From CAVQCJ01 sp963771835 (lineage in GTDB: Bacteria > Actinomycetota > Actinomycetes > Prado026), in contig CAVYVA010000002.1 of the NCBI GenBank assembly GCA_963771835.1, positions 868,001 to 932,000 of the forward strand: a stretch of 64,000 nt of DNA. The letters are read 5' to 3'. The translations under genes and the position numbers were made by a program. A model generated the notes under the pieces. The model was not told the DNA's origin, ran no database searches, and was given only the letters and a program-made list of their open reading frames with translations. This document shows positions 1 to 8,633 of the stretch, piece by piece; positions within the stretch are counted from its first letter, which is position 1; each line of letters starts with the position of its first letter.

Positions 1-86
1 GGGAGCCGTCCGTACAGGATGTGCTCGGGGTTGAAGACCTCTCCGTGCCGGACCAGGTGCACGACCGTCACGGGCTGCGCGGTCAT
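1..86 (-). CDS. Histidine phosphatase family protein, N-terminal fragment
   Basis: Only the first 28 residues lie in the window; the rest runs off the left edge. The start reads VVHLVRHGEV, which carries the LVRHGE signature of the histidine phosphatase (phosphoglycerate-mutase-like) superfamily, with His14 as the expected phosphorylated residue. The ATG at 86-84 overlaps the hemL stop in an ATGA junction, so the gene is translationally coupled to hemL. Mycobacteria also carry a phosphoglycerate-mutase-like gene just after hemL. The substrate cannot be told from this fragment. Confidence 0.8.
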   Translation of the reverse strand, partial: MTAQPVTVVHLVRHGEVFNPEHILYGRL

Positions 87-1402
87 CGCCCTCCTCCCGG
101 CTCGGCCGCAGCCGCGGCCCTCGCGGCGACCGGCAGGGCCGCGGCGAGCCGCTCGAGCTCGGTCGCGCCGTGCGCTGCCGAGACGAACCACGCCTCGTAC
201 GCCGACGGCGGCAGCGAGACGCCGTGCGCCAGCATGGCGTGGAAGAACGCCGGGTAGCGGAAGGCGGCCTGCGCCCGGGCGCCGTCGAAGTCCCGCACCG
301 GGGAGTCGACGAAGAAGACGCTGAAGAGGTTCCCGGCCGTCTGCACCCGGTGCGGCACGCCCGCGTCGGTGAGCGCGGCCGAGACCAGCCCGCCGACCGC
401 GGCCGCGGTCGCGTCCAGGCGTGCGTAGACCGCGCCGTCCAGCAGCCGCAACGTGGCCAGCCCGGCGGCCGTCGCCATCGGGTTCCCGGACAGAGTCCCC
501 GCCTGGTACACCGGACCGGCCGGAGCCAGCCTGGCCATCACCTCGGCCCGCCCGCCGAACGCCGCAGCCGGCAGCCCGCCGCCCATGACCTTGCCGAACG
601 TGAACAGGTCGGCCGGCACCGGGTCCAGCCCGAACCAGCCGGCCGGACCGACGCGGAACCCGGTCATCACCTCGTCCAGCACGAGCAGCGCGCCGTTGTC
701 GTGGCACAACCGGGCCAGCGCCGCGTTGAAGCCCGGGTCCGGCGGGACCACGCCCATGTTCGCCGCCGCCGCCTCCGTGATCACGCAGGCGATCCGGTCG
801 CCCTGCTCCGCGAACGCGGCCGTCACCGCGTCGAGGTCGTTGTACGGGAGCACGATCGTGTCCGCGGCGGCCGCCCCGGTCACCCCGGGGGTGTCCGGCA
901 GCCCCAGCGTCGCTACCCCGGACCCCGCGCTGGCCAGCAGCGCGTCGACGTGCCCGTGGTAGCAACCGGCGAACTTGACCACCCGCGAACGTCCGGTGAA
1001 CCCGCGGGCGAGCCGGATCGCGCTCATCGTCGCCTCGGTCCCCGAGCTCACGAAGCGCACCTGCTCGACGGCGGCCACCCGGGACACGATCTCCTCGGCG
1101 AGCTCGACCTCGCCGACCGACGGCGCGCCGAACGACCACCCGTCCGCCGCTCGCGCCCGCAGCGCCGCCACGACCTCCGGGTGCGCGTGGCCCAGGATCA
1201 TCGGGCCCCACGAGCCCACCAGGTCGACGTACTCGCGTCCGTCCGCGTCCACCACCGTGGCCCCGTGCCCGGAGACCATGAACCGCGGCGTCCCGCCCAC
1301 CGCCTGGAACGCCCGCACGGGCGAGTTCACCCCGCCGGGGGTCACCGCCAGAGCGCGGTCGAACAGGGCCGCCGACCGCGGCGCTTCGTACGGGAACGAC
1401 AC
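83..1402 (-). CDS. hemL: Glutamate-1-semialdehyde 2,1-aminomutase
   Basis: This 439-residue, PLP-dependent class III aminotransferase-fold enzyme turns glutamate-1-semialdehyde into 5-aminolevulinate, the second step of the C5 route to tetrapyrroles. The N-terminus (RALAVTPGGVNSPVRAF) and the PLP-lysine segment FGKVMGGGLPAAAFGG near residue 270 are typical, and the length is normal. The start is GTG at 1402. HemL works directly after HemA, encoded at 6130-7473, so the C5 pathway is complete in this window although hemL is outside the main hem operon. Its 3' end overlaps the phosphatase gene by 4 bp. Confidence 0.96.
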   Translation of the reverse strand: MSFPYEAPRSAALFDRALAVTPGGVNSPVRAFQAVGGTPRFMVSGHGATVVDADGREYVDLVGSWGPMILGHAHPEVVAALRARAADGWSFGAPSVGEVELAEEIVSRVAAVEQVRFVSSGTEATMSAIRLARGFTGRSRVVKFAGCYHGHVDALLASAGSGVATLGLPDTPGVTGAAAADTIVLPYNDLDAVTAAFAEQGDRIACVITEAAAANMGVVPPDPGFNAALARLCHDNGALLVLDEVMTGFRVGPAGWFGLDPVPADLFTFGKVMGGGLPAAAFGGRAEVMARLAPAGPVYQAGTLSGNPMATAAGLATLRLLDGAVYARLDATAAAVGGLVSAALTDAGVPHRVQTAGNLFSVFFVDSPVRDFDGARAQAAFRYPAFFHAMLAHGVSLPPSAYEAWFVSAAHGATELERLAAALPVAARAAAAAEPGGGR

Positions 1403-1468
1403 GCGCGCCAGTCTCTCAGCACCCGGGGCGACCGCCGAACCCGCGCCCGCCGGAGCCGACCCGAACGC

Positions 1469-1950
1469 TCAGGCGCTCGCCCGGCGGTGCGCGCCCGGAC
1501 CGGGCGACGGCTCCACCTCGCGCACGTCGTCGACGCTGTGACCGTGCTCGCAGCGCAGCACAGTGCCGACCTCGCCGCCGCAGCCCCGGTGCCGGAACAG
1601 CAGCGGCGAGCCCTCCGGGTCGGAGTAGTACGCCGAACCCCACTCGTTGAGCGCGACGAAGACGGGGTACAGATCCAGGCCCTTGCGGGTCAGGCGGTAC
1701 TCGTGCCGCTGCCGCTGACCCGCCTCCCGGTACGGCTCGCGGCGCAGCAGCCCCTCCCGGTCAGCCGGCCAAGGCGCTCCGTCAGCACCTGGCGAGGGAT
1801 CGCCGTCCGGGTCCGCATGTCGTCGAACCGCCGGATGCCGTTGAAGACCTCGCGCAGCACCACGAACGACCACCGGTCGCCCAGGACCTGCAGCGCGCGC
1901 TGCACGGTGCAGTTGTCGATCGACCAGTCCAGCGCCTCGGGACGGCTCAT
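1469..1950 (-). CDS. HxlR-family winged-helix regulator (frameshifted in this sequence)
   Basis: The first part (from ATG at 1950) reads as an HxlR helix-turn-helix domain, CTVQRALQVLGDRWSFVVLR then FNGIRRFDDM. Near 1765 the frame shifts; the continuation DREGLLRREPY, YRLTRKGLDLYPVFVALNEW lies in another frame. One missing base around the CGGCTGACCG segment would restore a protein of about 160 residues. A C-terminal extension with CGGEV and CEHGH may bind metal. HxlR regulators often sense reactive or aromatic compounds and control a divergent gene; here that is the thioesterase at 2007. I favour a sequencing error over a true pseudogene. Confidence 0.8.
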
Positions 1951-2006
1951 GGCTGTGTAGCCTAGGTCTCATTGACAGACTCAGCAAACCTCGGCAGTCT
2001 GCGTCC
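1951..2006. promoter_or_regulatory. Divergent control region with inverted repeat, probable HxlR operator
   Basis: The 56 bp between the regulator start (1950) and the thioesterase start (2007) hold a perfect 6-bp inverted repeat, CAGACT at 1976-1981 and AGTCTG at 1996-2001, separated by 14 bp. A TTGACA hexamer at 1972-1977 faces the thioesterase and overlaps the left arm. TAGGCT on the minus strand (1959-1964) could be a -10 for the regulator, close to its start. A further CAGACTCAG lies inside the thioesterase gene at 2013. Placement fits an operator for the divergent HxlR protein; binding is inferred. Confidence 0.45.
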
Positions 2007-2522
2007 ATGCCGCAGACTCAGGACGCGCCCTTGCGCACCCGCACCCGGACCCACAGCTGGGACGACCCTGCGCCCACCGTCGCGGCGCTCGGGCGGCTGT
2101 CCGGCGCCGACCTGCTCGCCGAGATGGCCGCCGGTGCCCTGCCCGCACCGCCGGTGATGTCGACGATCGGCATCGAGGCCTGGACCTTCGAGGTCGGTCG
2201 GGTCGAGTTCTCGCTGGTGCCCGACGAGATGCACTACAACCCCCTCGGCTCCGTGCACGGCGGCGTCATCGCCCTGCTCCTCGACTCGGCCGCCGGGTGC
2301 GCCGTGCACTCGGTGCTGCCCGCCGGCACGGGCTACACGTCCATCGACCTGGTGACCAAGTACCTGCGTCCCGTCACCGCCGACACCGGGCGGATCGTCG
2401 CGGAGGGAACCGTCATCTCCCGCGGCTCGCGTACCGCGCTCGCCGAGGCACGCCTCACCGACGCGCGCGGCAAGCTGCTCGCGCACGCGACCTCCACCTG
2501 CCTGCTCTTCCCCATCCGGTGA
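2007..2522 (+). CDS. PaaI-family hotdog-fold thioesterase
   Basis: This 171-residue protein has the hotdog thioesterase signature HYNPLGSVHGGVIALLLDSA around residues 75-95, where HGG precedes the catalytic acidic residue, and a later half IDLVTKYLRPV. PaaI-type enzymes hydrolyse aryl- or acyl-CoA thioesters, often as housekeeping for stalled CoA intermediates. It is divergent from an HxlR regulator, which suggests inducible control. The ATG at 2007 comes just after the inverted repeat. The exact acyl-CoA substrate cannot be read from the sequence. Confidence 0.88.
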   Translation: MPQTQDAPLRTRTRTHSWDDPAPTVAALGRLSGADLLAEMAAGALPAPPVMSTIGIEAWTFEVGRVEFSLVPDEMHYNPLGSVHGGVIALLLDSAAGCAVHSVLPAGTGYTSIDLVTKYLRPVTADTGRIVAEGTVISRGSRTALAEARLTDARGKLLAHATSTCLLFPIR

Positions 2523-2530
2523 GGCCGACT

Positions 2531-2574
2531 TGTCAGCCTGCGCCACGCCGGTGGACCAGCCGGTCGGGCTGACA
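2531..2574. terminator. Possible bidirectional terminator between converging genes
   Basis: An 8-bp perfect inverted repeat, TGTCAGCC at 2531-2538 and GGCTGACA at 2567-2574, lies between the ends of the converging thioesterase and hemB genes. The 28-nt interior is itself GC-rich and can fold further. There is no U-tract, which is common in actinobacteria. The function is inferred from position only. Confidence 0.4.
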
Positions 2575-2597
2575 GCTCGGCGACAGCGCTCTGGTGG

Positions 2598-3587
2598 CTA
2601 CCGGAGCGTGTCGCGCCCGAGCATGCGGGCCACCTCGGTGGCCCAGTAGGTCAGCACGATGTCCGCGCCGGCCCGGCGGATCCCGGTGAGCATCTCGAGC
2701 ATCGCCCGTTCCCGGTCGAGCCAGCCGTTCGCGGCCGCGGCCTCCAGCATCGCCATCTCGCCGGACACCTGGTACGCCGCCACGGGGACGTCGACCGCGT
2801 CGCGCACCCGACGCAGCACGTCGAGGTACGGCAGCGCCGGCTTCACCATCACCAGGTCCGCGCCCTCGGCCAGGTCGAGCGCCACCTCGTGCAGCGCACC
2901 GCCGCCCGCGGGATCCATCTGGTAGGTCCGCCGGTCGCCGAACGACGGTGCCGACTCGGCGGCCTCGCGGAACGGCCCGTAGAACGCCGACGCGTACTTC
3001 ACCGCGTACGCCAGGATCGCGGTGCCGGACATCCCGGCCCGGTCGAGCCCGGCCCGGATCGCCCCCACCTGTCCGTCCTGCATGCCGGACGGCGCCACGA
3101 CGTGCGCACCCGCGGCCGCCTGGGCCACGGCCACCGCTGCGTAGCGGGTCAGCGCCGCGTCGTTGTCCACCCCGCCGGACGCGTCCAGGGGTCCGCAGTG
3201 CCCGTGGTCGGTGTACTCGCACAGGCACAGGTCGGCCATCAGGACCGTCGCGTCACCGACGTCCCCAGCCAGGTCGCGCAGCGCGACCTGCACGACGCCG
3301 TCCTCGGCGTCCGCCTGCGACCCGACGGCGTCCTTCGACGCGGGGATGCCGAACAGCATCAGCCCGCCGACGCCGGCCTCGACGGCCTCGGCGGCGGCCT
3401 TGCGCACCGAGTCGCGGGTGTGCTGGACGACGCCAGGCATCGCCGCGACCGGGACCGGGTCGGCGAGACCCTCCTTCACGAACAACGGCAGGACGAGATC
3501 CGCCGGAGCGAGTCGTGTCGACGCGACCAGTCGCCGCATCGGCGCACTGGAGCGCAGACGGCGCGGGCGCTCGGCCGGGTACGGCAC
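2598..3587 (-). CDS. hemB: Delta-aminolevulinic acid dehydratase (porphobilinogen synthase)
   Basis: This 329-residue TIM-barrel enzyme condenses two 5-aminolevulinate molecules to porphobilinogen. The segment DLCLCEYTDHGHCG (around residue 120) has the three cysteines of the zinc-dependent class. Schiff-base lysines are seen in YAVKYASAFYGPF and in MVKPALPYLDVL. It is the last gene of the leftward rex-hemA-hemC-hemD-hemB run, starting 15 bp after the hemD stop. Length and motifs are normal, so the call is firm. Confidence 0.97.
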   Translation of the reverse strand: MPYPAERPRRLRSSAPMRRLVASTRLAPADLVLPLFVKEGLADPVPVAAMPGVVQHTRDSVRKAAAEAVEAGVGGLMLFGIPASKDAVGSQADAEDGVVQVALRDLAGDVGDATVLMADLCLCEYTDHGHCGPLDASGGVDNDAALTRYAAVAVAQAAAGAHVVAPSGMQDGQVGAIRAGLDRAGMSGTAILAYAVKYASAFYGPFREAAESAPSFGDRRTYQMDPAGGGALHEVALDLAEGADLVMVKPALPYLDVLRRVRDAVDVPVAAYQVSGEMAMLEAAAANGWLDRERAMLEMLTGIRRAGADIVLTYWATEVARMLGRDTLR

Positions 3588-3602
3588 GGGGGCCGGACCG
3601 CC

Positions 3603-5210
3603 CTACCTGGCCCGGCGCCGGGCGCCGGCCCGCCGCTGCGACGGGCGCCAGGTCGACTCGCCGGCCTCGAGGGCCGCCAGACGCAGCGCCGCACCGAACT
3701 CGGCCAGCGACTCGACCAGCGACGCGACCGACATGCTCTCCGCGAGCACGTCCACCCGGAGCCCGTGCTCCTCCGCGGTCTTCGCCGTCTGCGGCCCGAT
3801 GCACGCGATCACCGTGGTCGCGTGCGGCTTGCCCGCGATCCCGATCAGGTTGCGCACCGTCGAGGACGAGGTGAACAGCACCGCGTCGAACCCCCCGCCC
3901 TTGATGGCCTCGCGGGTGTGCACCGGCGGCGGCGCGGCCCGCACCGTGCGGTACGCGGTGACGTCGTCCACCTCCCAGCCCAGCTCGACCAGCCCGGCGA
4001 CGAGCGTCTCGGTCGCGATGTCGGCCCTGGGCAGGAACACCCGGTCGATCGGGTCGAACGACTCGTCGTACTCCGGCCAGTCCTCCAGCAGCCCTGCGGT
4101 GGACTGCTCGCCGGACGGGACGAGGTCCGGCTGCACGCCGAACGAGCGCAACGCCGCGGCCGTCTGGTCGCCCACCGCCGCGACCTTCACCCCGGCGAAC
4201 GCGCGCGCGTCGAGCCCGTACTCCTCGAACTTCTCGCTGACGGCGCGCACCGCGTTGACCGAGGTGAAAGCGACCCACAGGTAGCGCCCCGACACCAGTC
4301 CCTGGACGGCGCGGTCCATCTGCTGCGGCGTGCGCGGCGGCTCGACCGAGATGGTGGGGACCTCCTCGGCGACGGCGCCGTGGCGGCGCAGGCGGTCGGA
4401 GACGACCCCGGCCTGCTCCTTGGTCCGCGGGACGAGCACCCGCCAGCCGAACAGCGGCTTCGTCTCGAACCACGACAGCTTGTCGCGCAGGCCCACGACG
4501 TCACCGGCGACCACGACCGCCGGACCGCTGAACCGCTGCGCCTTCACCTCGGCGGCGACGTGCTCGAGGGTGGAGACGAGCGTGCTCTGCTCGGTGGTGG
4601 TGCCCGCCCTGGTCACGGCGACGGTCGTCGCCGGCGACCGGCCGGCGGCGATCAGGGCCGCGCTCACCGCGCCGAGCACGTCGACGGCGTGCAGCAGCAC
4701 CAGCGTGACACCGTCGGCGGCATGCCGGCCCCAGTCCACGCTCGGCGCGGTGGCGTCGACCACGTGCACCTCGCGGTCCTTGCTCGTCGTGAGCGGCAGA
4801 CCGGCGTACGCCGGCACGGCGGTCACCGACGAGACCCCGGGGACGATCTCGAACGGCACCTTCGCCTTCGTGCACGCGGCGGCCTCCTCGCCGACCCCGC
4901 CGAACAGCGCCGGGTCGCCCTGCAGCAGCCGCACCACGGAGGACCCGTCCCTGGCCGCGTCGATGGCCAGCTTGGCCCGGGCGGCGTGCGCGAGCGGCTG
5001 CCCGTCGTCGCCGGTGCCGACCTCGACCAGGACCGCGGCCGGAGCCGACATCGCCAGCACGGCTGGCGGTAGGTCGGCGTCGTGGACGACGACGTCGGCC
5101 GCGGCGAGCAGCTCGGTGGCCCGGACGGTCAGCAGCCCGGGGTCGCCGGGGCCCGCCCCGACGAACGCGACGGAGCCGACGGCCGGCTTCTTGCGGGCAC
5201 GGGTGGTCAC
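3603..5210 (-). CDS. hemD: Uroporphyrinogen-III C-methyltransferase / uroporphyrinogen-III synthase fusion
   Basis: The 535-residue protein has two domains. Residues about 10-250 form a CobA/SUMT-type tetrapyrrole methyltransferase (VAFVGAGPGDPGLLTVRA, VRLLQGDPALFGG, later TLVLLHAVD). Residues about 260-515 form the HemD uroporphyrinogen-III synthase fold (VLVPRTKEQAGVVSDRL, AFTSVNAVRAV, FTSSSTVRNLIG). The synthase half closes hydroxymethylbilane into uroporphyrinogen III; the methylase half can send it to sirohaem or cobalamin. Such fusions are common in actinobacteria. GTG at 5210 overlaps the hemC stop (GTGA). Confidence 0.94.
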   Translation of the reverse strand: MTTRARKKPAVGSVAFVGAGPGDPGLLTVRATELLAAADVVVHDADLPPAVLAMSAPAAVLVEVGTGDDGQPLAHAARAKLAIDAARDGSSVVRLLQGDPALFGGVGEEAAACTKAKVPFEIVPGVSSVTAVPAYAGLPLTTSKDREVHVVDATAPSVDWGRHAADGVTLVLLHAVDVLGAVSAALIAAGRSPATTVAVTRAGTTTEQSTLVSTLEHVAAEVKAQRFSGPAVVVAGDVVGLRDKLSWFETKPLFGWRVLVPRTKEQAGVVSDRLRRHGAVAEEVPTISVEPPRTPQQMDRAVQGLVSGRYLWVAFTSVNAVRAVSEKFEEYGLDARAFAGVKVAAVGDQTAAALRSFGVQPDLVPSGEQSTAGLLEDWPEYDESFDPIDRVFLPRADIATETLVAGLVELGWEVDDVTAYRTVRAAPPPVHTREAIKGGGFDAVLFTSSSTVRNLIGIAGKPHATTVIACIGPQTAKTAEEHGLRVDVLAESMSVASLVESLAEFGAALRLAALEAGESTWRPSQRRAGARRRAR

Positions 5211-6133
5211 TGGACTCGCACTCCCAACAGTCCTTCGGACGACTCGGCGAGGACGCGGTCGGCGAGCCGACGGCCGAGGCCCTCGGGATCGTCGCCAGGT
5301 CCGGACGTGGACACACGCATCAGGCCGCCGTTGACGTCCCCCACGACGGCTCGCAGGACCAGCTCGGTCCCCCGGACCTCGGCCAGCGCCCCGACCGGCG
5401 CGGAGCAGCCCGCCTCCAGCCCGGCCAGCAGCGCGCGTTCGGCGCTCACCGCGACCCGGGTGGCGCCGTGGTCGAGCCCGGCCAGGAGGTCGGCGACGGA
5501 CGCGTCACCCGCCCGGCACTCGACGGCGAGCGCGCCCTGCCCAGGAGCGGGCAGCATCACGTCGAAGCCCAGGACCTCGGTGGCCTCGTCGATGCGGCCG
5601 AGCCGGGCCAGGCCGGCGTAGGCGAGCACCACGGCGTCGAGCCGTCCGGATGCCACCCGACCGATGCGGGTGTCGACGTTCCCGCGTACGCCGACCACGT
5701 CCAGGTCGGCGCGGACCGCGCGGAGCTGGACGGCGCGGCGCGGCGAGCCGGTCCCGACCCTCGCCCCGGCCGGCAGCGCCGCCAGCGCCCGACCGTGCGC
5801 GGCCACGAGCACGTCCCGCGCGTCCGCCCGCTCCGGCACCGCGGCGAGCACGATCCCGTCGGCCGCCCCGACCGGGAGGTCCTTGAGCGAGTGCACGGCG
5901 AGGTCGACCTGCCCCGCGAGCAGGGCCTCGCGCAGCGCGGACACGAACACCCCGGTCCCGCCCAGCTCGGTCAGCGGCGCGCCGGACGTGTCGCCCTCGG
6001 TCGTCACCTCGACGAGCTCGACCGCGCAGCCGGTCGCCGCCGTGACCGCACCGGCGACCAGCCCGGCCTGCGCCAGGGCCAGCGCGCTGCGCCGGGTCCC
6101 CAGCCGCAGGGTCGTGGGCAGGACGGCGGTCAC
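5207..6133 (-). CDS. hemC: Porphobilinogen deaminase (hydroxymethylbilane synthase)
   Basis: This 308-residue enzyme polymerises four porphobilinogens into hydroxymethylbilane. The start RLGTRRSALALAQ, the segment AVHSLKDLPVG and the cofactor-attachment loop LEAGCSAPVGA (the Cys binds dipyrromethane) are all present. I chose GTG at 6133, which overlaps the hemA stop as GTGA and puts the LGTRRSxLA motif at the usual place; the open frame continues upstream only as non-coding shadow. It is part of the rex-hem operon. Confidence 0.96.
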   Translation of the reverse strand: MTAVLPTTLRLGTRRSALALAQAGLVAGAVTAATGCAVELVEVTTEGDTSGAPLTELGGTGVFVSALREALLAGQVDLAVHSLKDLPVGAADGIVLAAVPERADARDVLVAAHGRALAALPAGARVGTGSPRRAVQLRAVRADLDVVGVRGNVDTRIGRVASGRLDAVVLAYAGLARLGRIDEATEVLGFDVMLPAPGQGALAVECRAGDASVADLLAGLDHGATRVAVSAERALLAGLEAGCSAPVGALAEVRGTELVLRAVVGDVNGGLMRVSTSGPGDDPEGLGRRLADRVLAESSEGLLGVRVQ

Positions 6134-7473
6134 GGGGTCACCCCGTCCGGCTCGGCGGTGTGCAGGTCGACCTCGACCGCGTGCACGTCGGCGACGACGA
6201 CCTCGCGGTAGCGCAGCGGGTCCAGGTCGAACAGCGCATGCAGGGCCTCGGCGTACGCGAGCCCGGCCGGCTCCTCGGCGAACTCCTTCACCCGGACGGT
6301 CGGCGCGTGCAGCAGCTTGTCCACGACGCGGCGCACGGTCCGCTCCAGCTCGGCCCGCACGTCCGCGTCCAGGTCGGGCCGGCGCGCGTCCAGCCGGGCC
6401 AGCTCGGCGGCGACCACCTCGTCGGCCATGGTCCGCAGCGCGACGACGGTGGGCGCGACGCGAGCGGCCTGCCGGTGCGCGAGGTAGGCCGAGACCTCCT
6501 CGGCCGCGATGACCCGCACGGCGTCGACGGCTGCGGTGGCGCCCTGCTCGGCCAGCGAGCGACCCAGCGCGTCGAGCGTGACCAGCGTGACGCCGTCCAG
6601 CTCCCCGCACGCGGGGTCCACGTCGTGCGGCAGCGCGAGGTCGAGCACGACCAGCGGCCGCCCCGAGCGCCGCGCGTGCGCGCGGCCGGCGACCTCCGCG
6701 GTGAGCAGCACCGCCGTGGCGCCGGTGCAGGAGACGACGACGTCGGCGACGGCCAGCTCGTCCTCGAGGCCGGCCAGGTCGCCGGAACGGCCGCCGACCG
6801 AGGAGGCCAGCGCCCGGGCGCGGTCCGGGTCGCGGTTGAGCACCACGATCTCGCCGAACCCGGCGCGCTGCAGCGACGCGACCGCCAGCGCGCTCAGCGA
6901 GCCGGCGCCGATCACCAGCGCCCGGAGTCCCGGCAGCGAGCCCAGGGCCGCCCCCGCCAGCTCGAGCCCGGCGGCCATCAGCGCGGACCCGGCCTGGTCG
7001 ATCCCGGTCTCGGCGTGCACCCGCTTGCCCACGCGAAGCGCCTGCTGCACCAGCTCGTTGAGCGAGCGTCCGACGGCCCCGCGCTGCTGGGCCGTCCGCA
7101 GCGCGTCGCGGACCTGACCGAGGATCTGCGCCTCGCCGACGACCATGGAGTCCAGCCCGCACACGACCTGGAACAGGTGCTGGACCGCGGCATCCTCGTA
7201 GTGCACGTACACGTGCGGGCCCAGCGCGTCGACCGGCACCCCGGCCGTCGCGGCGAGCAGCGCGGTCAGCTCGCCGACCCCGGCGTGGAACGCTCGCACG
7301 TCGGCGTAGACCTCGACGCGGTTGCAGGTGGAAAGCACCAGCGCCTCGGTCACGTGCGGTCCGGCGACGGCGGCCTCGTCCATCGCCGGGACGTCGTCCG
7401 CACCGACGGCGGCACGCTCCAGCAACGACACCGGTGCGGACCGGTGCGACAGACCCACGACGACGAGGCTCAT
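6130..7473 (-). CDS. hemA: Glutamyl-tRNA reductase
   Basis: This 447-residue enzyme makes glutamate-1-semialdehyde from glutamyl-tRNA, the first committed step of haem synthesis. The N-terminus LVVVGLSHRSAPVSLLERAA and the catalytic LSTCNRVEVY (Cys50) are clear, followed by a Rossmann domain (VIGAGSLSALAVASLQRAG) and a C-terminal helical dimerisation region. The ATG at 7473 overlaps the rex stop (ATGA), so hemA is translationally coupled to the redox regulator that likely controls it. Confidence 0.96.
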   Translation of the reverse strand: MSLVVVGLSHRSAPVSLLERAAVGADDVPAMDEAAVAGPHVTEALVLSTCNRVEVYADVRAFHAGVGELTALLAATAGVPVDALGPHVYVHYEDAAVQHLFQVVCGLDSMVVGEAQILGQVRDALRTAQQRGAVGRSLNELVQQALRVGKRVHAETGIDQAGSALMAAGLELAGAALGSLPGLRALVIGAGSLSALAVASLQRAGFGEIVVLNRDPDRARALASSVGGRSGDLAGLEDELAVADVVVSCTGATAVLLTAEVAGRAHARRSGRPLVVLDLALPHDVDPACGELDGVTLVTLDALGRSLAEQGATAAVDAVRVIAAEEVSAYLAHRQAARVAPTVVALRTMADEVVAAELARLDARRPDLDADVRAELERTVRRVVDKLLHAPTVRVKEFAEEPAGLAYAEALHALFDLDPLRYREVVVADVHAVEVDLHTAEPDGVTP

Positions 7474-8201
7474 CCGACCGCCTCGCGCGTCGCGGCCCGC
7501 TCCAGCTGTTTGCGCTGCTGGTGGAACGCGAGGATCTGCAGCTCGCTGGCCAGGTCGACCCGGCGCACGTCGACGTGGTCGGGGACCCGCAGCGGGACCG
7601 GGGCGAAGTTCAGCACGCTGCCGACGCCGGCCGCCACCAGCCGGTCGCACACCTCCTGCGCGGCGCCGGCGGGCGTCGCGACGACGCCGATGCAGACGCC
7701 CATCTCGGTGACGATCCGCTCGAGCTCGGCGAGCGGCTGCACCTTCAGGCCGCCGACCACCTCGCGGGTGCGCTCGGGCGCGGCGTCGATCAGAGCCGCG
7801 ATCCGGAACCCGCGGCTGGCGAACCCGCCGTAGTTGGCGAGTGCGTGACCGAGGTTGCCCACCCCGACGATGACGACCGGCCAGTCCTGGGACAGCCCGA
7901 GCTCGCGGGCGATCTGGTAGACGAGGTAGCTGACGTCGTACCCGACGCCGCGGGTCCCGTACGAGCCCAGGTACGACAGGTCCTTGCGCAGCTTCGCCGA
8001 GTTGACCCCCGCGGCGGCGGCCAGCTCCTCGGAGGACACGGTGGTCGCGCCGCGCTCGTCGAGAGCCACCAGGGCCCGGTGGTACAGCGGCAGCCGGGCG
8101 ATCGTGGCCTCGGGCACCCCGCGGGTGCGCGCGTCCGCACGCGGCTCGCGGCTGGTGCGCTCAGCTCGCGTCACGGCGGGCTCCCGTCGGGCAGCGTCCA
8201 C
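7470..8201 (-). CDS. rex: Redox-sensing transcriptional repressor Rex
   Basis: The 243-residue protein has an N-terminal winged helix (ATIARLPLYHRALVALDERG, then SAKLRKDLSYLGSYGTRGVGY) and a Rossmann domain VVIVGVGNLGHALANYGGF that binds NADH/NAD. Rex senses the NADH:NAD ratio and represses respiratory and haem genes when NADH is low. GTG at 8201 is taken as the start; a GTG about 10 codons downstream is possible. It heads the hem operon and has a Rex-like site in its own promoter, as known for rex-hemACD in Streptomyces. Confidence 0.95.
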   Translation of the reverse strand: MDAARREPAVTRAERTSREPRADARTRGVPEATIARLPLYHRALVALDERGATTVSSEELAAAAGVNSAKLRKDLSYLGSYGTRGVGYDVSYLVYQIARELGLSQDWPVVIVGVGNLGHALANYGGFASRGFRIAALIDAAPERTREVVGGLKVQPLAELERIVTEMGVCIGVVATPAGAAQEVCDRLVAAGVGSVLNFAPVPLRVPDHVDVRRVDLASELQILAFHQQRKQLERAATREAVG

Positions 8202-8245
8202 AACGTCCAGAGGTCACCGGGTCTTCACCGGCCCCGGTGCTGCCG

Positions 8246-8274
8246 ACATTACGGGCTTGTGAACGTGCGAACAA
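8246..8274 (-). promoter_or_regulatory. rex-hem operon promoter with overlapping Rex operator
   Basis: On the minus strand, TTGTTC (8269-8274) and TAATGT (8246-8251) form a -35/-10 pair with a 17-bp spacer, about 45 bp before the rex start. Over the -35 and spacer lies the imperfect palindrome TTGTGAACGTGCGAACAA (8257-8274). Its left part matches the published Rex consensus TGTGAACGnnTTCACA in 8 of 8 positions; the right half is weaker. Binding would block RNA polymerase, giving autoregulation. Confidence 0.72.
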
Positions 8275-8366
8275 AGTCGTCGCACCGGTTGTCCACCCAG
8301 TGAGACGGCCCGTCCGGCGGGACCCGGTCGACGCGGCACCGATGGCTGACCGGACACGCCCTGGGT

Positions 8367-8606
8367 TCAGGCCAGCGCAGCCCGCAGGCGCGCGGCGTCC
8401 ACCCGCCAGAAGTCGTGCTGGCGCCCGTCGACCAGCGTGACGGGGATCTGCTCGAGGTACTCCTCGAGCAGGACCGGGTCCGTGGTGATGTCGACCTCGT
8501 CCCAGCCGACGCCGAGCTCGGCGCACACGGCCGCGACCACGGCCCGGGCGTCGTCGCACAGGTGGCAGCCGGGCCGGGAGAGCAGCCGGACCCGGGGCTC
8601 GCTCAC
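8367..8606 (-). CDS. Glutaredoxin-family (DUF836) small thiol protein
   Basis: This 79-residue protein is a minimal thioredoxin-fold protein: LLSRPGCHLCDDARAVV with a CxxC centre at about residues 14-17, then DVDITTDP-like strands and the cis-Pro loop IPVTLVDG. It likely handles disulfide or glutathione-like (mycothiol) exchange, but the partner is unknown. It lies between the acyl-CoA ligase and rex on the same strand; a small protein of the same kind precedes hemA in mycobacteria. Confidence 0.86.
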   Translation of the reverse strand: MSEPRVRLLSRPGCHLCDDARAVVAAVCAELGVGWDEVDITTDPVLLEEYLEQIPVTLVDGRQHDFWRVDAARLRAALA

Positions 8607-8633
8607 CGCGCGGTCACCTGCAGCAGCCCGAGC

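Noticed and set aside
2889..5072. 727-codon + strand frame over hemB and hemD
   Set aside because: Antisense shadow; the minus-strand genes are unambiguous.
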